Assembly (NCBI RefSeq): GCF_049999945.1
Contig: NZ_JBLYUB010000033.1
Location: 1 to 64,000, forward strand
Direction of reading: 5' to 3'
DNA: 64,000 bases
Origin: Planosporangium spinosum
GTDB taxonomy: Bacteria; Actinomycetota; Actinomycetes; Mycobacteriales; Micromonosporaceae
In this document: piece by piece, positions 47,989-56,785 of the stretch
Layout: the number at the start of each line of letters is the position of its first letter
Numbering within the stretch: position 1 is the first letter of the stretch
Position numbers and translations under genes: made by a program
The notes under the pieces: generated by a model
Databases searched by the model: none
The model's input: only the letters and a program-made list of their open reading frames with translations
What the model was told of the DNA's origin: nothing

Positions 47989-48645
47989 GTGGCTGGCTAC
48001 ACCATCACCATCACGTCCAATGACGAGGTCGGCGCCCAAACCACCATCCGGGTGGAGACGGCGGCCGGCAGCCCCCGCATCACCGAGCTCACCGTGCGCG
48101 CGGCGGACGGTGGCGCGATCTTCCCCGAGAAGCTGCCGGCGCTGAGCCTCGACCAGCTCATCGCCGCGCTCGTACCGTCCGGGGTGCCGGCCGGCGCCAC
48201 CGCGCCGGACCCGACCCCATCGGCGCCGACCACCAAGGCGTCGGGTACCGAACTGCCGGCCGGGCCGGCGTCCGAGCCGCTGCCGGCGTCCGAGGCGGTA
48301 CCGGCCGACGAGCCGGAGCCGGTGGCCGCGCCGGCCGACGAGGTCGAGACCCCGGCGGCCCCGGTGGAGTCGCCGGCGCGGACCGCTCGGTCGACGCGCG
48401 CGAAGAAGACCCGTACCGCCCCCGCGAAGAAGGCTCCGGCGCACCCCCGCCAGACCAAGGCCGACAGTGCGCAGACGGCCAACGGCCGCCGGGCGTACCG
48501 CCGGATGCCGGACAGCACCGAACTGCTCGCGGCCTACCGCGAGGTGGGCGGCACCACCGCGCTCGCCCGGCACTACGGCGTACCCCGCCACACCGCCACC
48601 GGTTGGCTGCGCCGCCTGCGCATGCAGGGTCTGCTCGAATCCTGA
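47989..48645 (+). CDS. DNA-binding protein with Lys/Ala-rich histone-like linker and C-terminal HTH
   Basis: 218 residues from GTG at 47989 (GGAGG upstream). Residues 1-62 form a beta-rich domain (GYTITITSNDEVGAQTTIRV, ALSLDQLIAALVP) seen in actinobacterial proteins of unknown function. An acidic Pro/Ala/Glu stretch (about 65-125) switches to a basic one (RSTRAKKTRTAPAKKAPAHP), like histone H1 tails. A helix-turn-helix ends the protein (DSTELLAAYREVGGTTALAR, HYGVPRHTATGWLRRLRMQG). This looks like a nucleoid-associated or gene-silencing protein. No exact family name is recognised. Confidence 0.75.
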   Translation: MAGYTITITSNDEVGAQTTIRVETAAGSPRITELTVRAADGGAIFPEKLPALSLDQLIAALVPSGVPAGATAPDPTPSAPTTKASGTELPAGPASEPLPASEAVPADEPEPVAAPADEVETPAAPVESPARTARSTRAKKTRTAPAKKAPAHPRQTKADSAQTANGRRAYRRMPDSTELLAAYREVGGTTALARHYGVPRHTATGWLRRLRMQGLLES

Positions 48646-48656
48646 GAGCCCCGAGA

Positions 48657-48692
48657 CGGTTCCCGTACCGCCGCGCGGCGGTACGGGAACCG
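48657..48692. terminator. perfect 36-bp palindrome
   Basis: Eighteen-base perfect arms (48657-48674 and 48675-48692) starting twelve bases after the DNA-binding protein's stop. As RNA it folds into a very stable stem and is probably the terminator of that gene. Confidence 0.75.
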
Positions 48693-48812
48693 GAAAACCC
48701 GCTGGCGGGCGCGACGGTCACGGGTCGCCAGGGTGCCGTATCCGGTGGTCACCGGTCATCGACCGGGCGCCGCCGGCCGGTACCGTGTGCCGGCACTTCG
48801 AGAGGAGATGAT

Positions 48813-49370
48813 GTGAGCGTCCCGCCCGCACCGCAGCCCTACGGTGGGCACCCGCAGCAGCCGTACGGCGGCCAGCCGCAGCAGCCCTACGGTGGGCACC
48901 CGCAGCAGCCCTACGGCGGCCAGCCGCACGGCTACGGCGCGCCGCCACCGGTGCCGGGCGGCGCGCCCCATCCCGGCGCGGCGATCGCGCTCACCACGAA
49001 GTTCCTGCCGCTGGCGTTCTTCTACTACCTCGTCAAGCCGAAGGTCAGCATCGACGGGTACCCGGTCGCGGCGGAGTGGGGGCGGACCGTCATCCCGGTC
49101 CCGCCGGGTGACCACCGGGTCGACGTCCACACGCCGTACATCCTGCCGCCGCGGATCGGGCCGGCCGACACCGTCGTCAGCGTGGCACCCGGACAGACGC
49201 TCGAACTGGAGTACCGCTCGCCGGTCGTCGCGTTCTCCCGAGGATCCCTCGGCGCGCCGCCGCAGAAGTACAACGGCGTGCCGGTCCTCATCGCGCTGCT
49301 GGCCATCGTCGTCGTGTTCGGACTGTGTGCCTGCGTGCTGCCGCTGCTGGGCGCGTCGACCTCGTCCTGA
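48813..49370 (+). CDS. membrane protein with QPYGGxPQ repeats
   Basis: 185 residues from GTG at 48813 (GAGGAG upstream; an ATG two bases earlier is out of frame). The N-terminal 35 residues are four QPYGG(H/Q)PQ units, a disordered Pro/Gln/Tyr tail common on actinobacterial membrane proteins. A hydrophobic stretch follows (FLPLAFFYYLV). The middle domain (KVSIDGYPVAAEWGRTVIPV, PGDHRVDVHTPYI) is a small beta fold seen in proteins of unknown role. A C-terminal helix (VLIALLAIVVVFGLCACVLP) ends the chain. No function is recognised. Confidence 0.75.
   Translation: MSVPPAPQPYGGHPQQPYGGQPQQPYGGHPQQPYGGQPHGYGAPPPVPGGAPHPGAAIALTTKFLPLAFFYYLVKPKVSIDGYPVAAEWGRTVIPVPPGDHRVDVHTPYILPPRIGPADTVVSVAPGQTLELEYRSPVVAFSRGSLGAPPQKYNGVPVLIALLAIVVVFGLCACVLPLLGASTSS
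48834..48929 (+). repeat. four 24-bp tandem repeats coding QPYGGxPQ
   Basis: Units begin at 48834, 48858, 48882 and 48906 and alternate between His and Gln at the sixth codon, as if an older 48-bp unit was duplicated. They code the disordered N-terminal tail. Confidence 0.85.
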
Positions 49371-49441
49371 CGGCTGTTGCGCGCCGGTCGCCGCCGGTGG
49401 AGCCGGGCGGCCGGCGTCCGGCGTGGAGACCGGCCGCCGGG

Positions 49442-50179
49442 TCAGCCGCCCGTGGCGCCCGGTCCACCCGGGACGCCGTGCTCGGCGAGCGGGCCGAGCC
49501 GCAGCCCCCGGGACCGGACCCCGTCGATCAGGGCCGGCAGCGCGGCGAGGGTACGCCGCCACGAGCCCGGCGCGGAGGTGCAGTCGGAGTCGTGCAGCAG
49601 GACCGTACCGCCGCCACGCAGCCGGCGCGTGACGGTGGTCAGGACCGACTCCGGGGTGGCGCGGGCCTCCCAGTCACGGCCCCAGGCCGTCCACAGCACC
49701 GGCGTGAGGTCCAGCCGCCGGGCGGCGTACAGCGCCGCCGTGGTCAGCACCCCGTACGGCGGCCGGAACCACCGGGGTTGCCGGCCGGTCGCCGCGCCGA
49801 TGAGGTCACGGGCGCGGGCGAGGTCGTCGTAGGTCGCGCGCGGGCCACGGGCGAGGTGGCAGCGGTGCTGCCAGCCGTGCACGGCGACCTCGTGCCCGGC
49901 CGCCACCAACTCGGCACCCAGCTCCGGCGCCCGGCTGAGCATGTCGCCCAGCAGGAAGAACGTCGCCCGTACCGCACGGTCGTGCAGCAGGTCCAGGAAC
50001 GCGGGCGTGGACGCCGGGTCGGGGCCGTCGTCGAACGTCAGCGCCACGTGGTCGGGGTCCCCGACGCCGGCCAGGTTCGGCAGCAGCAGGCGGCGCAGCG
50101 GGGTCAGCGCGGTCAGCCCGGGGGCCGCGTGGGCGGCCGCGAGCACGGTACCGGCAGCCAGCACGGTGGAGCGTCTCAC
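49442..50179 (-). CDS. polysaccharide deacetylase (CE4/NodB)
   Basis: 245-residue enzyme that removes acetyl groups from chitin-like polysaccharide or peptidoglycan. A short N-terminal hydrophobic segment serves as signal or anchor. The zinc and catalytic motifs are all present: ALTFDDGPDP (motif 1), HGWQHRCH (motif 2, HxxxH), RWFRPPYGVL (motif 3) and TVLLHDSD (motif 5). GTG at 50179 has no clear ribosome binding site. It is a single gene, convergent with the repeat-containing membrane protein. Confidence 0.92.
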   Translation of the reverse strand: MRRSTVLAAGTVLAAAHAAPGLTALTPLRRLLLPNLAGVGDPDHVALTFDDGPDPASTPAFLDLLHDRAVRATFFLLGDMLSRAPELGAELVAAGHEVAVHGWQHRCHLARGPRATYDDLARARDLIGAATGRQPRWFRPPYGVLTTAALYAARRLDLTPVLWTAWGRDWEARATPESVLTTVTRRLRGGGTVLLHDSDCTSAPGSWRRTLAALPALIDGVRSRGLRLGPLAEHGVPGGPGATGG

Positions 50180-50487
50180 GCCAGCACTCTATGCGCCCGC
50201 GCGGAGGTGCTCCCCACCGCGCGGGCGTCCGGCGGGTGGTGGCCTGACACCGGCACGGCCGCCCGGTGGCGGTGGCCGGTCGTGCGGAATATCCGCCAGG
50301 TGTCCCACGTGGATGCTTTCCCGCGCTTCCGGTCGCGGGAGTTGTCGACGCGTGCCTATAGTGGCCGAGGTCACTTGGACCACTGGGAGTGAGCTAGAGA
50401 CTCCTCGCCGGCCTCCGTCACCGGCGAAGAAGGTCGGGCCACGGCGAAACCCGTCCACAGCTCGCAATGCGCGAGGAGGACGAATAC
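50180..50487. other. intergenic region upstream of the ammonium transporter
   Basis: 308 bases shared by the leftward deacetylase and rightward transporter. TATAGT at 50357-50362 could be a -10 box for the transporter, but no good -35 lies 16-18 bases before it. I looked for GlnR-type boxes and saw none convincing. GAGGAGG before 50488 is the transporter's ribosome binding site. Confidence 0.4.
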
Positions 50488-51801
50488 GTGAACCCTGGTC
50501 AAGGATCGTGGGATGTCGGCGCAACCGCCTGGGTGCTCGCCTGCACGGCCCTTGTACTGGTGATGACCCCCGCGGTGGCGTTCTTCTACGGCGGCCTCGT
50601 ACGCCAGAAGAACGTGCTGGGGATGGTCATGCAGAGCTTCGCGACGATCGGCGTCGTCACCCTCATGTGGGCGGCGATCGGCTTCTCGTTCGCGTTCGGC
50701 TCCGGCCGCCTGCTCGGCGGTTTCGAGCTGGCCGGGCTCACCGGTACGGACGCACGGCTGCCCGGCTTCGCCCACCTCGCCGTGCCGGTACCGGCGTTCG
50801 TCGTCTTCCAGCTCATGATCGCGGTCGTCACGCCCGTCCTGGTCACCGGCGCCACCGCCGAGCGGTGGCGGTTCGAGGCGTACCTGCTGTTCGTCGCGCT
50901 GTGGACAGTGCTGGTGTACGCGCCGGTGGCGCACTGGGTGTTCTCCCCGGAGGGCTGGGCGCACCGGCTCGGGGTCCTCGACTTCGCCGGCGGCACGGTC
51001 GTCCACGTCAACGCGGGTGCGGCGGCGCTGGCGGCGGTGTGGGTACTGGGGCGCCGCCGGGGCTGGCCGGGCGAGCCGCAGCGGCCGCACAACCTGCCGC
51101 TGGTGATGATCGGGGCCGGTCTGCTGTGGTTCGGGTGGTTCGGCCTGACCGGGGGATCGGCGCTGGCCGCCAACGGCGTGGCCGCGACCGCGGTCCTCAA
51201 CACCCAGCTCGGCGCCGGTGCGGCGCTGCTGGTCTGGATCGCGATCGAACGGGCGCGGTTCGGCAAGGGTACGACGCTCGGCGCGGCCTCCGGCGCGGTC
51301 ACCGGACTCGTGGCCGTCACCCCGGCCGCCGGGTACGTCACGTCGCTCGGCGCGGTCGTCATCGGCCTGCTCGCCGGTACGGTCTGCCAGCTCGCGATCG
51401 GCCTGAAGTCCTGGTTCGGCCTCGACGACTCGCTCGACGTGGTCGCCGTCCACCTCGGCGGCGGCGTGGTCGGGACGCTCGCGGTCGGCCTGTTCGCGAC
51501 CCGGTCGGTCAACCCCGACGGCGCCGACGGGCTGTTCTACGGCGGCGGGTACCGCCTGGTCGGCGCCCAACTGGTGGCGGTGTGCGCGGTCGTGGCGTAC
51601 TCGCTGGTCCTCAGCGGCCTGCTGGGCAGCCTGACCAACCGGCTGCTCGGCAACCGGGTCGACCCGCGCGACGAGGCCGTCGGGCTCGACCTGTCGCAGC
51701 ACGGGGAGTCCGCCTACGAGATCGCTCCACCGAGGGCACGCGCCTGCGCGCCGGTGCCGGTACCCAACGGTCCGGGCGCCGCGCGTACCCGCCGGCGCTG
51801 A
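50488..51801 (+). CDS. amt: ammonium transporter (Amt)
   Basis: 437-residue channel-like ammonium transporter with eleven predicted helices. Signatures are AFFYGGLVRQKNVLGMVMQS, the pore helix DFAGGTVVHVNAGAAALAA with a twin-His His, GAGLLWFGWFGLTGGSA and DSLDVVAVHLGGGVVGTLAVG. GTG at 50488 (GAGGAGG upstream) is preferred to an ATG seven codons earlier that would bury this site. The C-terminal tail is longer and more basic than in AmtB of enterobacteria. No PII protein or uridylyltransferase gene follows, unlike the usual amtB-glnK operon. Confidence 0.95.
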   Translation: MNPGQGSWDVGATAWVLACTALVLVMTPAVAFFYGGLVRQKNVLGMVMQSFATIGVVTLMWAAIGFSFAFGSGRLLGGFELAGLTGTDARLPGFAHLAVPVPAFVVFQLMIAVVTPVLVTGATAERWRFEAYLLFVALWTVLVYAPVAHWVFSPEGWAHRLGVLDFAGGTVVHVNAGAAALAAVWVLGRRRGWPGEPQRPHNLPLVMIGAGLLWFGWFGLTGGSALAANGVAATAVLNTQLGAGAALLVWIAIERARFGKGTTLGAASGAVTGLVAVTPAAGYVTSLGAVVIGLLAGTVCQLAIGLKSWFGLDDSLDVVAVHLGGGVVGTLAVGLFATRSVNPDGADGLFYGGGYRLVGAQLVAVCAVVAYSLVLSGLLGSLTNRLLGNRVDPRDEAVGLDLSQHGESAYEIAPPRARACAPVPVPNGPGAARTRRR

Positions 51802-52010
51802 GCCCCCGGCGCACGTCCATCCGGTGGCCAGGTCGCGGCCTTCCGACCGGGCCACCGGGTCGGTGACGTGAGGGACGCCGGGCAACCCGATCCGCCCGGG
51901 ACGGGCGACCGACTCGCCCGAGCCGGGCAACCCGACCAAGCCATCCGAGCCGGCCGCGCCGTACGCGCCGCGCCGTGCTCCGCCAGCCGGTCGCAGAAGG
52001 GGAAACCGCC

Positions 52011-53300
52011 ATGCCCAACCGCATCAGTGCCGCCGTACCGAGACGATGGGGTTCGCACGTACTGACCCGCCTCGCCGTCGTGGTGACGGCCGGCATGCTG
52101 TTCATGTTCGTGATGGCACAGTCGTGGAGCGTCACCAGCAAGGGGCTGTCGGACGTCGAGGCCGAGCGCCACGGTGTGGCGTACCTCCAGCCGCTGGTGC
52201 AGCTCATCGGCGAGCTGACCGACGTGCAGTCGACGGCGGTGCGCGGCACGCATCCCGACGCCACCCAGATCGACGCGGCCGTCACCGCCGTCGACGCGGC
52301 CGACGACATCCACGGCGACCCACTCGGCAGCCACCGGCGCTGGTCGGAACTGCGGGGCCGGATCGCCACCCTGATGGGCCAGCGCCTCGCCGGCGAGCAG
52401 GCGTACGCGGCGTACTCGTCGGTGGTCGCGCTCGCCGTCGACCTGGTCCGCAGGATCGGCGACGCCGCGAAGCTCGTACCAGACCCCCAGCTCGACGTGT
52501 ACTACCTGGCGGACGCCGCCCTGGTCCGGGTACCCGACGTCATCGTCGGCGCGGGACGCGCCGCCGACCTGGCGGTACTCGCCGAGCGCACGCCCTCGGA
52601 CGGGGCGCAGACCCGGGTGTCGGTGGCCCGTTACCAGGTCTCGGTCGCCGGCGAAGAGCTGAGCACCAGCCTGCACAGGGCGCTCGACACCCGGTCGGTG
52701 GACGGCGCCGCGGCGCAGCTCGGACCCAACCTGGCCGGTCAGCTCGACGCCTTCACCTCCGCGGTGGACGCGTTCGCGCCGCCGGCGATGTGGTTGCAGT
52801 CGCTGAGCAAGGTGGACACCCCGACCGTGACCGGCGGCGCCGATCGGGTACGCCAACAGACCCGCCCGCTCGCCGGTGCCGCGCTCGGCGAACTGGACTC
52901 GCTGCTGAGCCAGCGCCAGGACCGGCTGTCCACCCGGCAGACCTGGACGATGCTCGGCGCGGTCCTGGCCGTCCTGCTGCTCGGCGCCATCCTGTCGCTG
53001 CTGCTGCCGGCCCGGCCGCGCACCTTACCGGGCGACGGCGGGGTGGGGGAGCACGGCCATCCGGTGGCGCTGCGCGGCGTTGACGCCGGGCCGTTCGGTG
53101 CGGATTTCCCCGGCGGGAGGTTCCCCGGTTCGGCGCTCGTCGACGCGGAACCCACCGGGGTCGGATATCCGGGCTCGCCGTTCGGCGGTCCCGGCTCCGG
53201 GCCGGCCGGGCCGCCCGGCCCGGCCGAGGCCGATGAGCTGCTGCACGTGGGCCGGGCGGTGTGGGGCAGTCGGCGGGAAGGGGTGGGCGATGTTAGGTAG
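52011..53300 (+). CDS. sensor-only membrane protein upstream of the conservon
   Basis: 429 residues. One N-terminal helix (about 20-40) is followed by about 270 extracytoplasmic residues. These are helical and resemble sensory modules of histidine kinases (QLIGELTDVQSTAVRG; LVPDPQLDVYYLADAALVRV is a typical four-helix sensor sentence). A second helix (LGAVLAVLLLGAILSLLLP) and an unstructured Gly/Pro tail of about 100 residues end it. No kinase or HAMP domain is present. AAGGGGA precedes the ATG. It overlaps the CvnA gene by 11 bp, so it probably acts with it, as an extra receptor for the conservon. Confidence 0.8.
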   Translation: MPNRISAAVPRRWGSHVLTRLAVVVTAGMLFMFVMAQSWSVTSKGLSDVEAERHGVAYLQPLVQLIGELTDVQSTAVRGTHPDATQIDAAVTAVDAADDIHGDPLGSHRRWSELRGRIATLMGQRLAGEQAYAAYSSVVALAVDLVRRIGDAAKLVPDPQLDVYYLADAALVRVPDVIVGAGRAADLAVLAERTPSDGAQTRVSVARYQVSVAGEELSTSLHRALDTRSVDGAAAQLGPNLAGQLDAFTSAVDAFAPPAMWLQSLSKVDTPTVTGGADRVRQQTRPLAGAALGELDSLLSQRQDRLSTRQTWTMLGAVLAVLLLGAILSLLLPARPRTLPGDGGVGEHGHPVALRGVDAGPFGADFPGGRFPGSALVDAEPTGVGYPGSPFGGPGSGPAGPPGPAEADELLHVGRAVWGSRREGVGDVR

Positions 53301-55839
53301 GTTGAGCGTCCAGCAGAAGCTCAGCGTGCTGCTCACGTTGCCGCTCGCCGCGCTCGTGCTGACCGGGGTGCCGTTCGCGGTCGGCCGGCTCGACTCGGTG
53401 ATCTCCACCGCTGAGACCGTCGCCGCCGCGCACCACGCCCGCGAGGTTGGCGAGCTCATCGAGTGCCTGCAACAGGAGCGGCTGCTCGCGCTCGCCGCGC
53501 TGGCCAGCCCCGAGGTCGACGCGAGCGGCTACCTCGCCCTCGGCGCCGACGCCAACGACCAGGCCCAGGAGGTCGCCGAGGACGGTACGCCGGAGGTACG
53601 CCGGGCCGTCGGCGAGCTGGTGTCCCTGGACCCGGTCCGGCGCGAGGTCAGCGGCGCGACGGCGACGGCGGCCGTGGTGCAGGACGCCTACCACACCCGC
53701 ATCCTGGGCCTGATCAACGCGCTGCGGTTGACCCGCCAGCCGCGCGCCGACCTCGCCGGGCTGCGGCAGCTGAGCGCCCTCGACGCGATCTTCCGTGGGA
53801 ACGAGGAGACCAGCCGGCTCGGGGCGGCGCTGCTGGTGTCGGCCACCGACAAGCGGGGCGCGGCCAGCCTCGTCATCGAGGCCCGGTCCCTGCACGCCAC
53901 CGACGTCGACCGGTTCCGGCAACAGGCCGAGGCGCCGGCGGTCGCGATGCTGGACGAACTCGAACGCGGGTCCAACGCCCGGCGCCTGGCCGAGCTGGCC
54001 GGCCAGGTCGGCGACGGCGGCGGGCTGCGCGGCCCGCTGCCCGAGGCGGTCGCGATCGCCCGGTCCGCCACCGTCCAGGGTTCCGCGCTGCAGGAGCGGG
54101 TCGTGCAGGCGACGGTGGTACGGGCCCAGGCGCGCGCCGGATCGGCCCGGTACGCGGCGGTCACGCTGATCGGCCTCGCGGTCGCCCTGCTGGTCTGCGT
54201 GATCTGGCTCGGGGTACGGGTCAGCCGCTCGGTGTCGCTGCCGCTGCGCCGGCTCACCTCGGCCGCCCGGACGGTGGCCGACCTGGCCCACGAGGAACTG
54301 GTCCGGGTCGCCGACACCGACGCCCAGCACTACCGGCCGCCGAAGCTCAGCACCGTCGACGTCCGTACCGGCGACGAGATCGGCGAGCTGGCCGCCGCGT
54401 TCAACCGGGTGCAGACCACCGCGGCCCAGTTGATGGAGCAGCAGGTGGCCGGCCGGCACAACGTGGCCGTGATGTTCGCCAACATCGCCCGCCGTACCCG
54501 TGGCCTGGTCGCCCGGCAGCTCGCGTTCATCGACGAGTTCGAGCGCAACGAGCAGGACGAGCGGATGCTCATGAAGCTGTACCGGCTCGACCACCTGACC
54601 ACCCGGCTGCGCCGCAGCGCCGACAGCCTGCTCGTGGTGTCGGGCATCCGGGAGGACGAGCCGATCTGCGCCGAGGCGTCGCTGCTGGAGGTGGTGCGGT
54701 CGGCGATCGCCGAGATCGAGGGGTACCAGGCGGTCCGCGTCGTGGCCGTGTGCGACGTGACGATCCTGCCCCAGCTGGTACCGGACCTCCGGTTGCTCCT
54801 GGCGGAGCTGCTGGAGAACGCGACCGCCTTCTCACCGCCCGGCGCGCCGGTCGAGGTGTACGCGCGGTTGGCCGGTACCTGCGAGATCGCGGTGGTCGAC
54901 CACGGCATCGGGCTGTCGGCCGACCGGCTCGCCGAGGAGAACCGCCGGCTGGTCGAGCGGGAGCGGCTCGACGTCGCGCCGACCAGCATGCTGGGCCTGT
55001 TCGTGGTGGGCCGGATCGCCCGCCGCCACGGCCTGCGGGTGCAGCTGCGGCACAGCCCGGGTCAGGGGGTGACGGCCGAGGTCACGGTTCCGGAGTCGCT
55101 GTTCACCATGCCCCACGCGGCCGGCCACGGCAGCCGGCGCTACGACCCTCGCACCGACGAGACCCGGGAGCTGGCACAGCTGTCGGGCTGGGGTGCCGGC
55201 CAGCCGGACGCCTCCTTCACCTGGTTCGACCACCCCGAGCTGGAGGCCGGACGGTGCCCCGGCGGGATCGTGGACGGCGCGGTGGTGCACGGCACGCTCG
55301 TGGACGGCGCGGTGGTACACGGCACGCTCGTGGACGGCGCGGTGGTGCACGGCACGCTCGTGGACGACACCGCACCGGCGGCGTTGCCCCCGGCCGCCGT
55401 CGCCGCACCCGTCGCGGCGCCCGAGCCGGCGGCCGTCGCCGCACCCGTCGTGGCGCCCGAGCCTACGCTGACCCGGGGCGGCCTGGTCCGGCGCAAGCCG
55501 GGCGGGCACCTGACCGAGTTCGGCGTGGCGCCGACCGCCATCCCCGGCCAGCCCGCCGCCACTGCCGGTCAGCCCACCGCCATTCCAGACCGGCCGGCCA
55601 CGGCGCCCGACCGGCCGACCGCCACCCCCGACCAGCCGGCCGCACCCCGCGGCGGCGGACTGACGCGCCGGGTACCGGGCACGCACCTGGACCGGTCCCT
55701 GCGCGTGAACCACGCGTCACCCGCGACACCCAGCACGCAGACACGTGATCCCGCGGCCGAGCGCGCGGAGCTGGAGAGCTTCGTCGCCGGCGTGGCCCGC
55801 GCCACGAGCGTCCCGAGCGACGCACCCGCGAACCAGTGA
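53290..55839 (+). CDS. cvnA: CvnA-type sensor ATPase of a conservon (NIT-HATPase)
   Basis: 849 residues. Helix 1 (about 10-35), then a NIT-like extracytoplasmic sensor (GELIECLQQERLLALAALAS), helix 2 (about 295-315) and a HAMP-like segment. A helical linker (LYRLDHLTTRLRRSADSLLV) leads to an HATPase domain with LLLAELLENATAFSPPGAPV and VVDHGIGLSADRLAEENRR. The C-terminal about 270 residues are Pro/Ala-rich and disordered and contain three exact DGAVVHGTLV repeats. In Streptomyces conservons CvnA works with CvnB-D in a G-protein-like signalling complex at the membrane. ATG at 53290 follows GGGAAGGGG. Confidence 0.9.
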   Translation: MLGRLSVQQKLSVLLTLPLAALVLTGVPFAVGRLDSVISTAETVAAAHHAREVGELIECLQQERLLALAALASPEVDASGYLALGADANDQAQEVAEDGTPEVRRAVGELVSLDPVRREVSGATATAAVVQDAYHTRILGLINALRLTRQPRADLAGLRQLSALDAIFRGNEETSRLGAALLVSATDKRGAASLVIEARSLHATDVDRFRQQAEAPAVAMLDELERGSNARRLAELAGQVGDGGGLRGPLPEAVAIARSATVQGSALQERVVQATVVRAQARAGSARYAAVTLIGLAVALLVCVIWLGVRVSRSVSLPLRRLTSAARTVADLAHEELVRVADTDAQHYRPPKLSTVDVRTGDEIGELAAAFNRVQTTAAQLMEQQVAGRHNVAVMFANIARRTRGLVARQLAFIDEFERNEQDERMLMKLYRLDHLTTRLRRSADSLLVVSGIREDEPICAEASLLEVVRSAIAEIEGYQAVRVVAVCDVTILPQLVPDLRLLLAELLENATAFSPPGAPVEVYARLAGTCEIAVVDHGIGLSADRLAEENRRLVERERLDVAPTSMLGLFVVGRIARRHGLRVQLRHSPGQGVTAEVTVPESLFTMPHAAGHGSRRYDPRTDETRELAQLSGWGAGQPDASFTWFDHPELEAGRCPGGIVDGAVVHGTLVDGAVVHGTLVDGAVVHGTLVDDTAPAALPPAAVAAPVAAPEPAAVAAPVVAPEPTLTRGGLVRRKPGGHLTEFGVAPTAIPGQPAATAGQPTAIPDRPATAPDRPTATPDQPAAPRGGGLTRRVPGTHLDRSLRVNHASPATPSTQTRDPAAERAELESFVAGVARATSVPSDAPANQ
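55270..55359 (+). repeat. three 30-bp tandem repeats in the CvnA gene
   Basis: Units start at 55270, 55300 and 55330 and differ at a single base. They code VDGAVVHGTL three times in the disordered tail. Recent in-frame expansion. Confidence 0.9.
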
Positions 55840-55865
55840 CGCACGAGGGAAATGGAGTGGCGATC

Positions 55866-56297
55866 ATGCAGACGACCCAGAACATCAGTACCGAGGTGCA
55901 GCGCTTCAACTGGCTGCTGCGGCGCTTCGCCGCCGGCACCGCCGGGGTGATCGAGGCGATCGCCGTCTCGTCCGACGGTCTGCTCATCGCGATGTCGGCG
56001 ACCCTGGAGCGGGCCGACGCCGACCGGCTGGCCGCGATCACGTCCGCCATCAACAGCCTCGCCCGGGGTGCCTCCCGCGTGTACGACCTGGGCGGCGCGA
56101 ACAAGGTCATCATCGACCTCGACCGGGGATACCTGATGGTGTGCACCCTCGGCGTGGGGTCCTCGCTGGGCGTGCTGGCGATGAAGGAGGCCAACCTCGG
56201 CGTCCTGGCGTACGAGATGGCGATGTTCGCCAACCGGGCCGGTGACTTCCTCACGCCGCAGCTCGTCGAGGAGCTGAAGATCAGCGTCGGGTCCTGA
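55866..56297 (+). CDS. cvnB: CvnB roadblock/LC7-domain protein
   Basis: 143 residues forming a roadblock/LC7 (MglB-like) domain: FNWLLRRFAAGTAGVIEAIA, VSSDGLLIAMSATLERADAD and GYLMVCTLGVGSSLGVLAMK. Such proteins dimerise and regulate small GTPases, here the CvnD product. ATG at 55866 is preceded by GGAG; GTG at 55857 is possible. It sits 26 bases after CvnA and three bases before CvnC, in one operon. Confidence 0.95.
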   Translation: MQTTQNISTEVQRFNWLLRRFAAGTAGVIEAIAVSSDGLLIAMSATLERADADRLAAITSAINSLARGASRVYDLGGANKVIIDLDRGYLMVCTLGVGSSLGVLAMKEANLGVLAYEMAMFANRAGDFLTPQLVEELKISVGS

Positions 56298-56302
56298 CCG
56301 TG

Positions 56303-56785
56303 ATGGACCTGAGCGCGATGACGGGCGACGACGGTCGGTGGCCGCCGGATCCGGGGCTGATCCGGCCGTACATCGACGAGCCCGGCGGGACGACCGGCCC
56401 GGCCGCGGGGTACCCGCCGGGGCCGGAGGTGGTACCGCCGCCGCGGGAGGCACCGGGGGTACGCCCCTACCTGCTCACCGGCGGCCGGGTCCGCCCTGCC
56501 GACGCCAGCCTGGAGATCGAGGCTCAGGTGAAGACCACCCCGGCCGGCCGGGCCGACGCCGGCCGGCTGACGTTCGAGCACCGCGACATCGTCCTGCTGT
56601 GCGAACAGTCGATTGCGATCGCCGAGGTCGCCGCCCGGCTCGGTCTGCACCTGAGCGTGGCCCGGGTGCTGGCCAGCGACCTGATCGAGGCCGGTTACCT
56701 GGCCGTACGCCGGCCGGATGCCGGACTGCACCAGAACAAGAAGATCATTGAAAGGGTTATCCGTGGACTCCAAGCCATTCGCTGA
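56303..56785 (+). CDS. cvnC: CvnC DUF742 protein
   Basis: 160 residues. A Pro/Gly-rich N-terminal half (about 1-50) leads into VRPYLLTGGRVRPADASLEI-like DUF742 sequence (here GVRPYLLTGGRVRPADASLE). The winged-helix-like end has LCEQSIAIAEVAARLGLHLS and DLIEAGYLAVRRP. CvnC is an essential but poorly understood conservon component. GTG at 56300 or ATG at 56303 may be the start. Its end overlaps the GTPase gene by 23 bases. Confidence 0.93.
   Translation: MDLSAMTGDDGRWPPDPGLIRPYIDEPGGTTGPAAGYPPGPEVVPPPREAPGVRPYLLTGGRVRPADASLEIEAQVKTTPAGRADAGRLTFEHRDIVLLCEQSIAIAEVAARLGLHLSVARVLASDLIEAGYLAVRRPDAGLHQNKKIIERVIRGLQAIR

Noticed and set aside
47772..48023. 83-codon rightward frame upstream of the DNA-binding protein
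   Set aside because: It runs out of frame into the real gene, has no codon bias and ends in a His run that comes from the gene's other frame.
50280..50487. GlnR boxes upstream of the ammonium transporter
   Set aside because: GTCAC occurs once but without the paired half at the right distance.
55270..55359. CRISPR-like direct repeats
   Set aside because: Three adjacent 30-bp units without spacers, in frame inside the CvnA tail; a coding tandem repeat.
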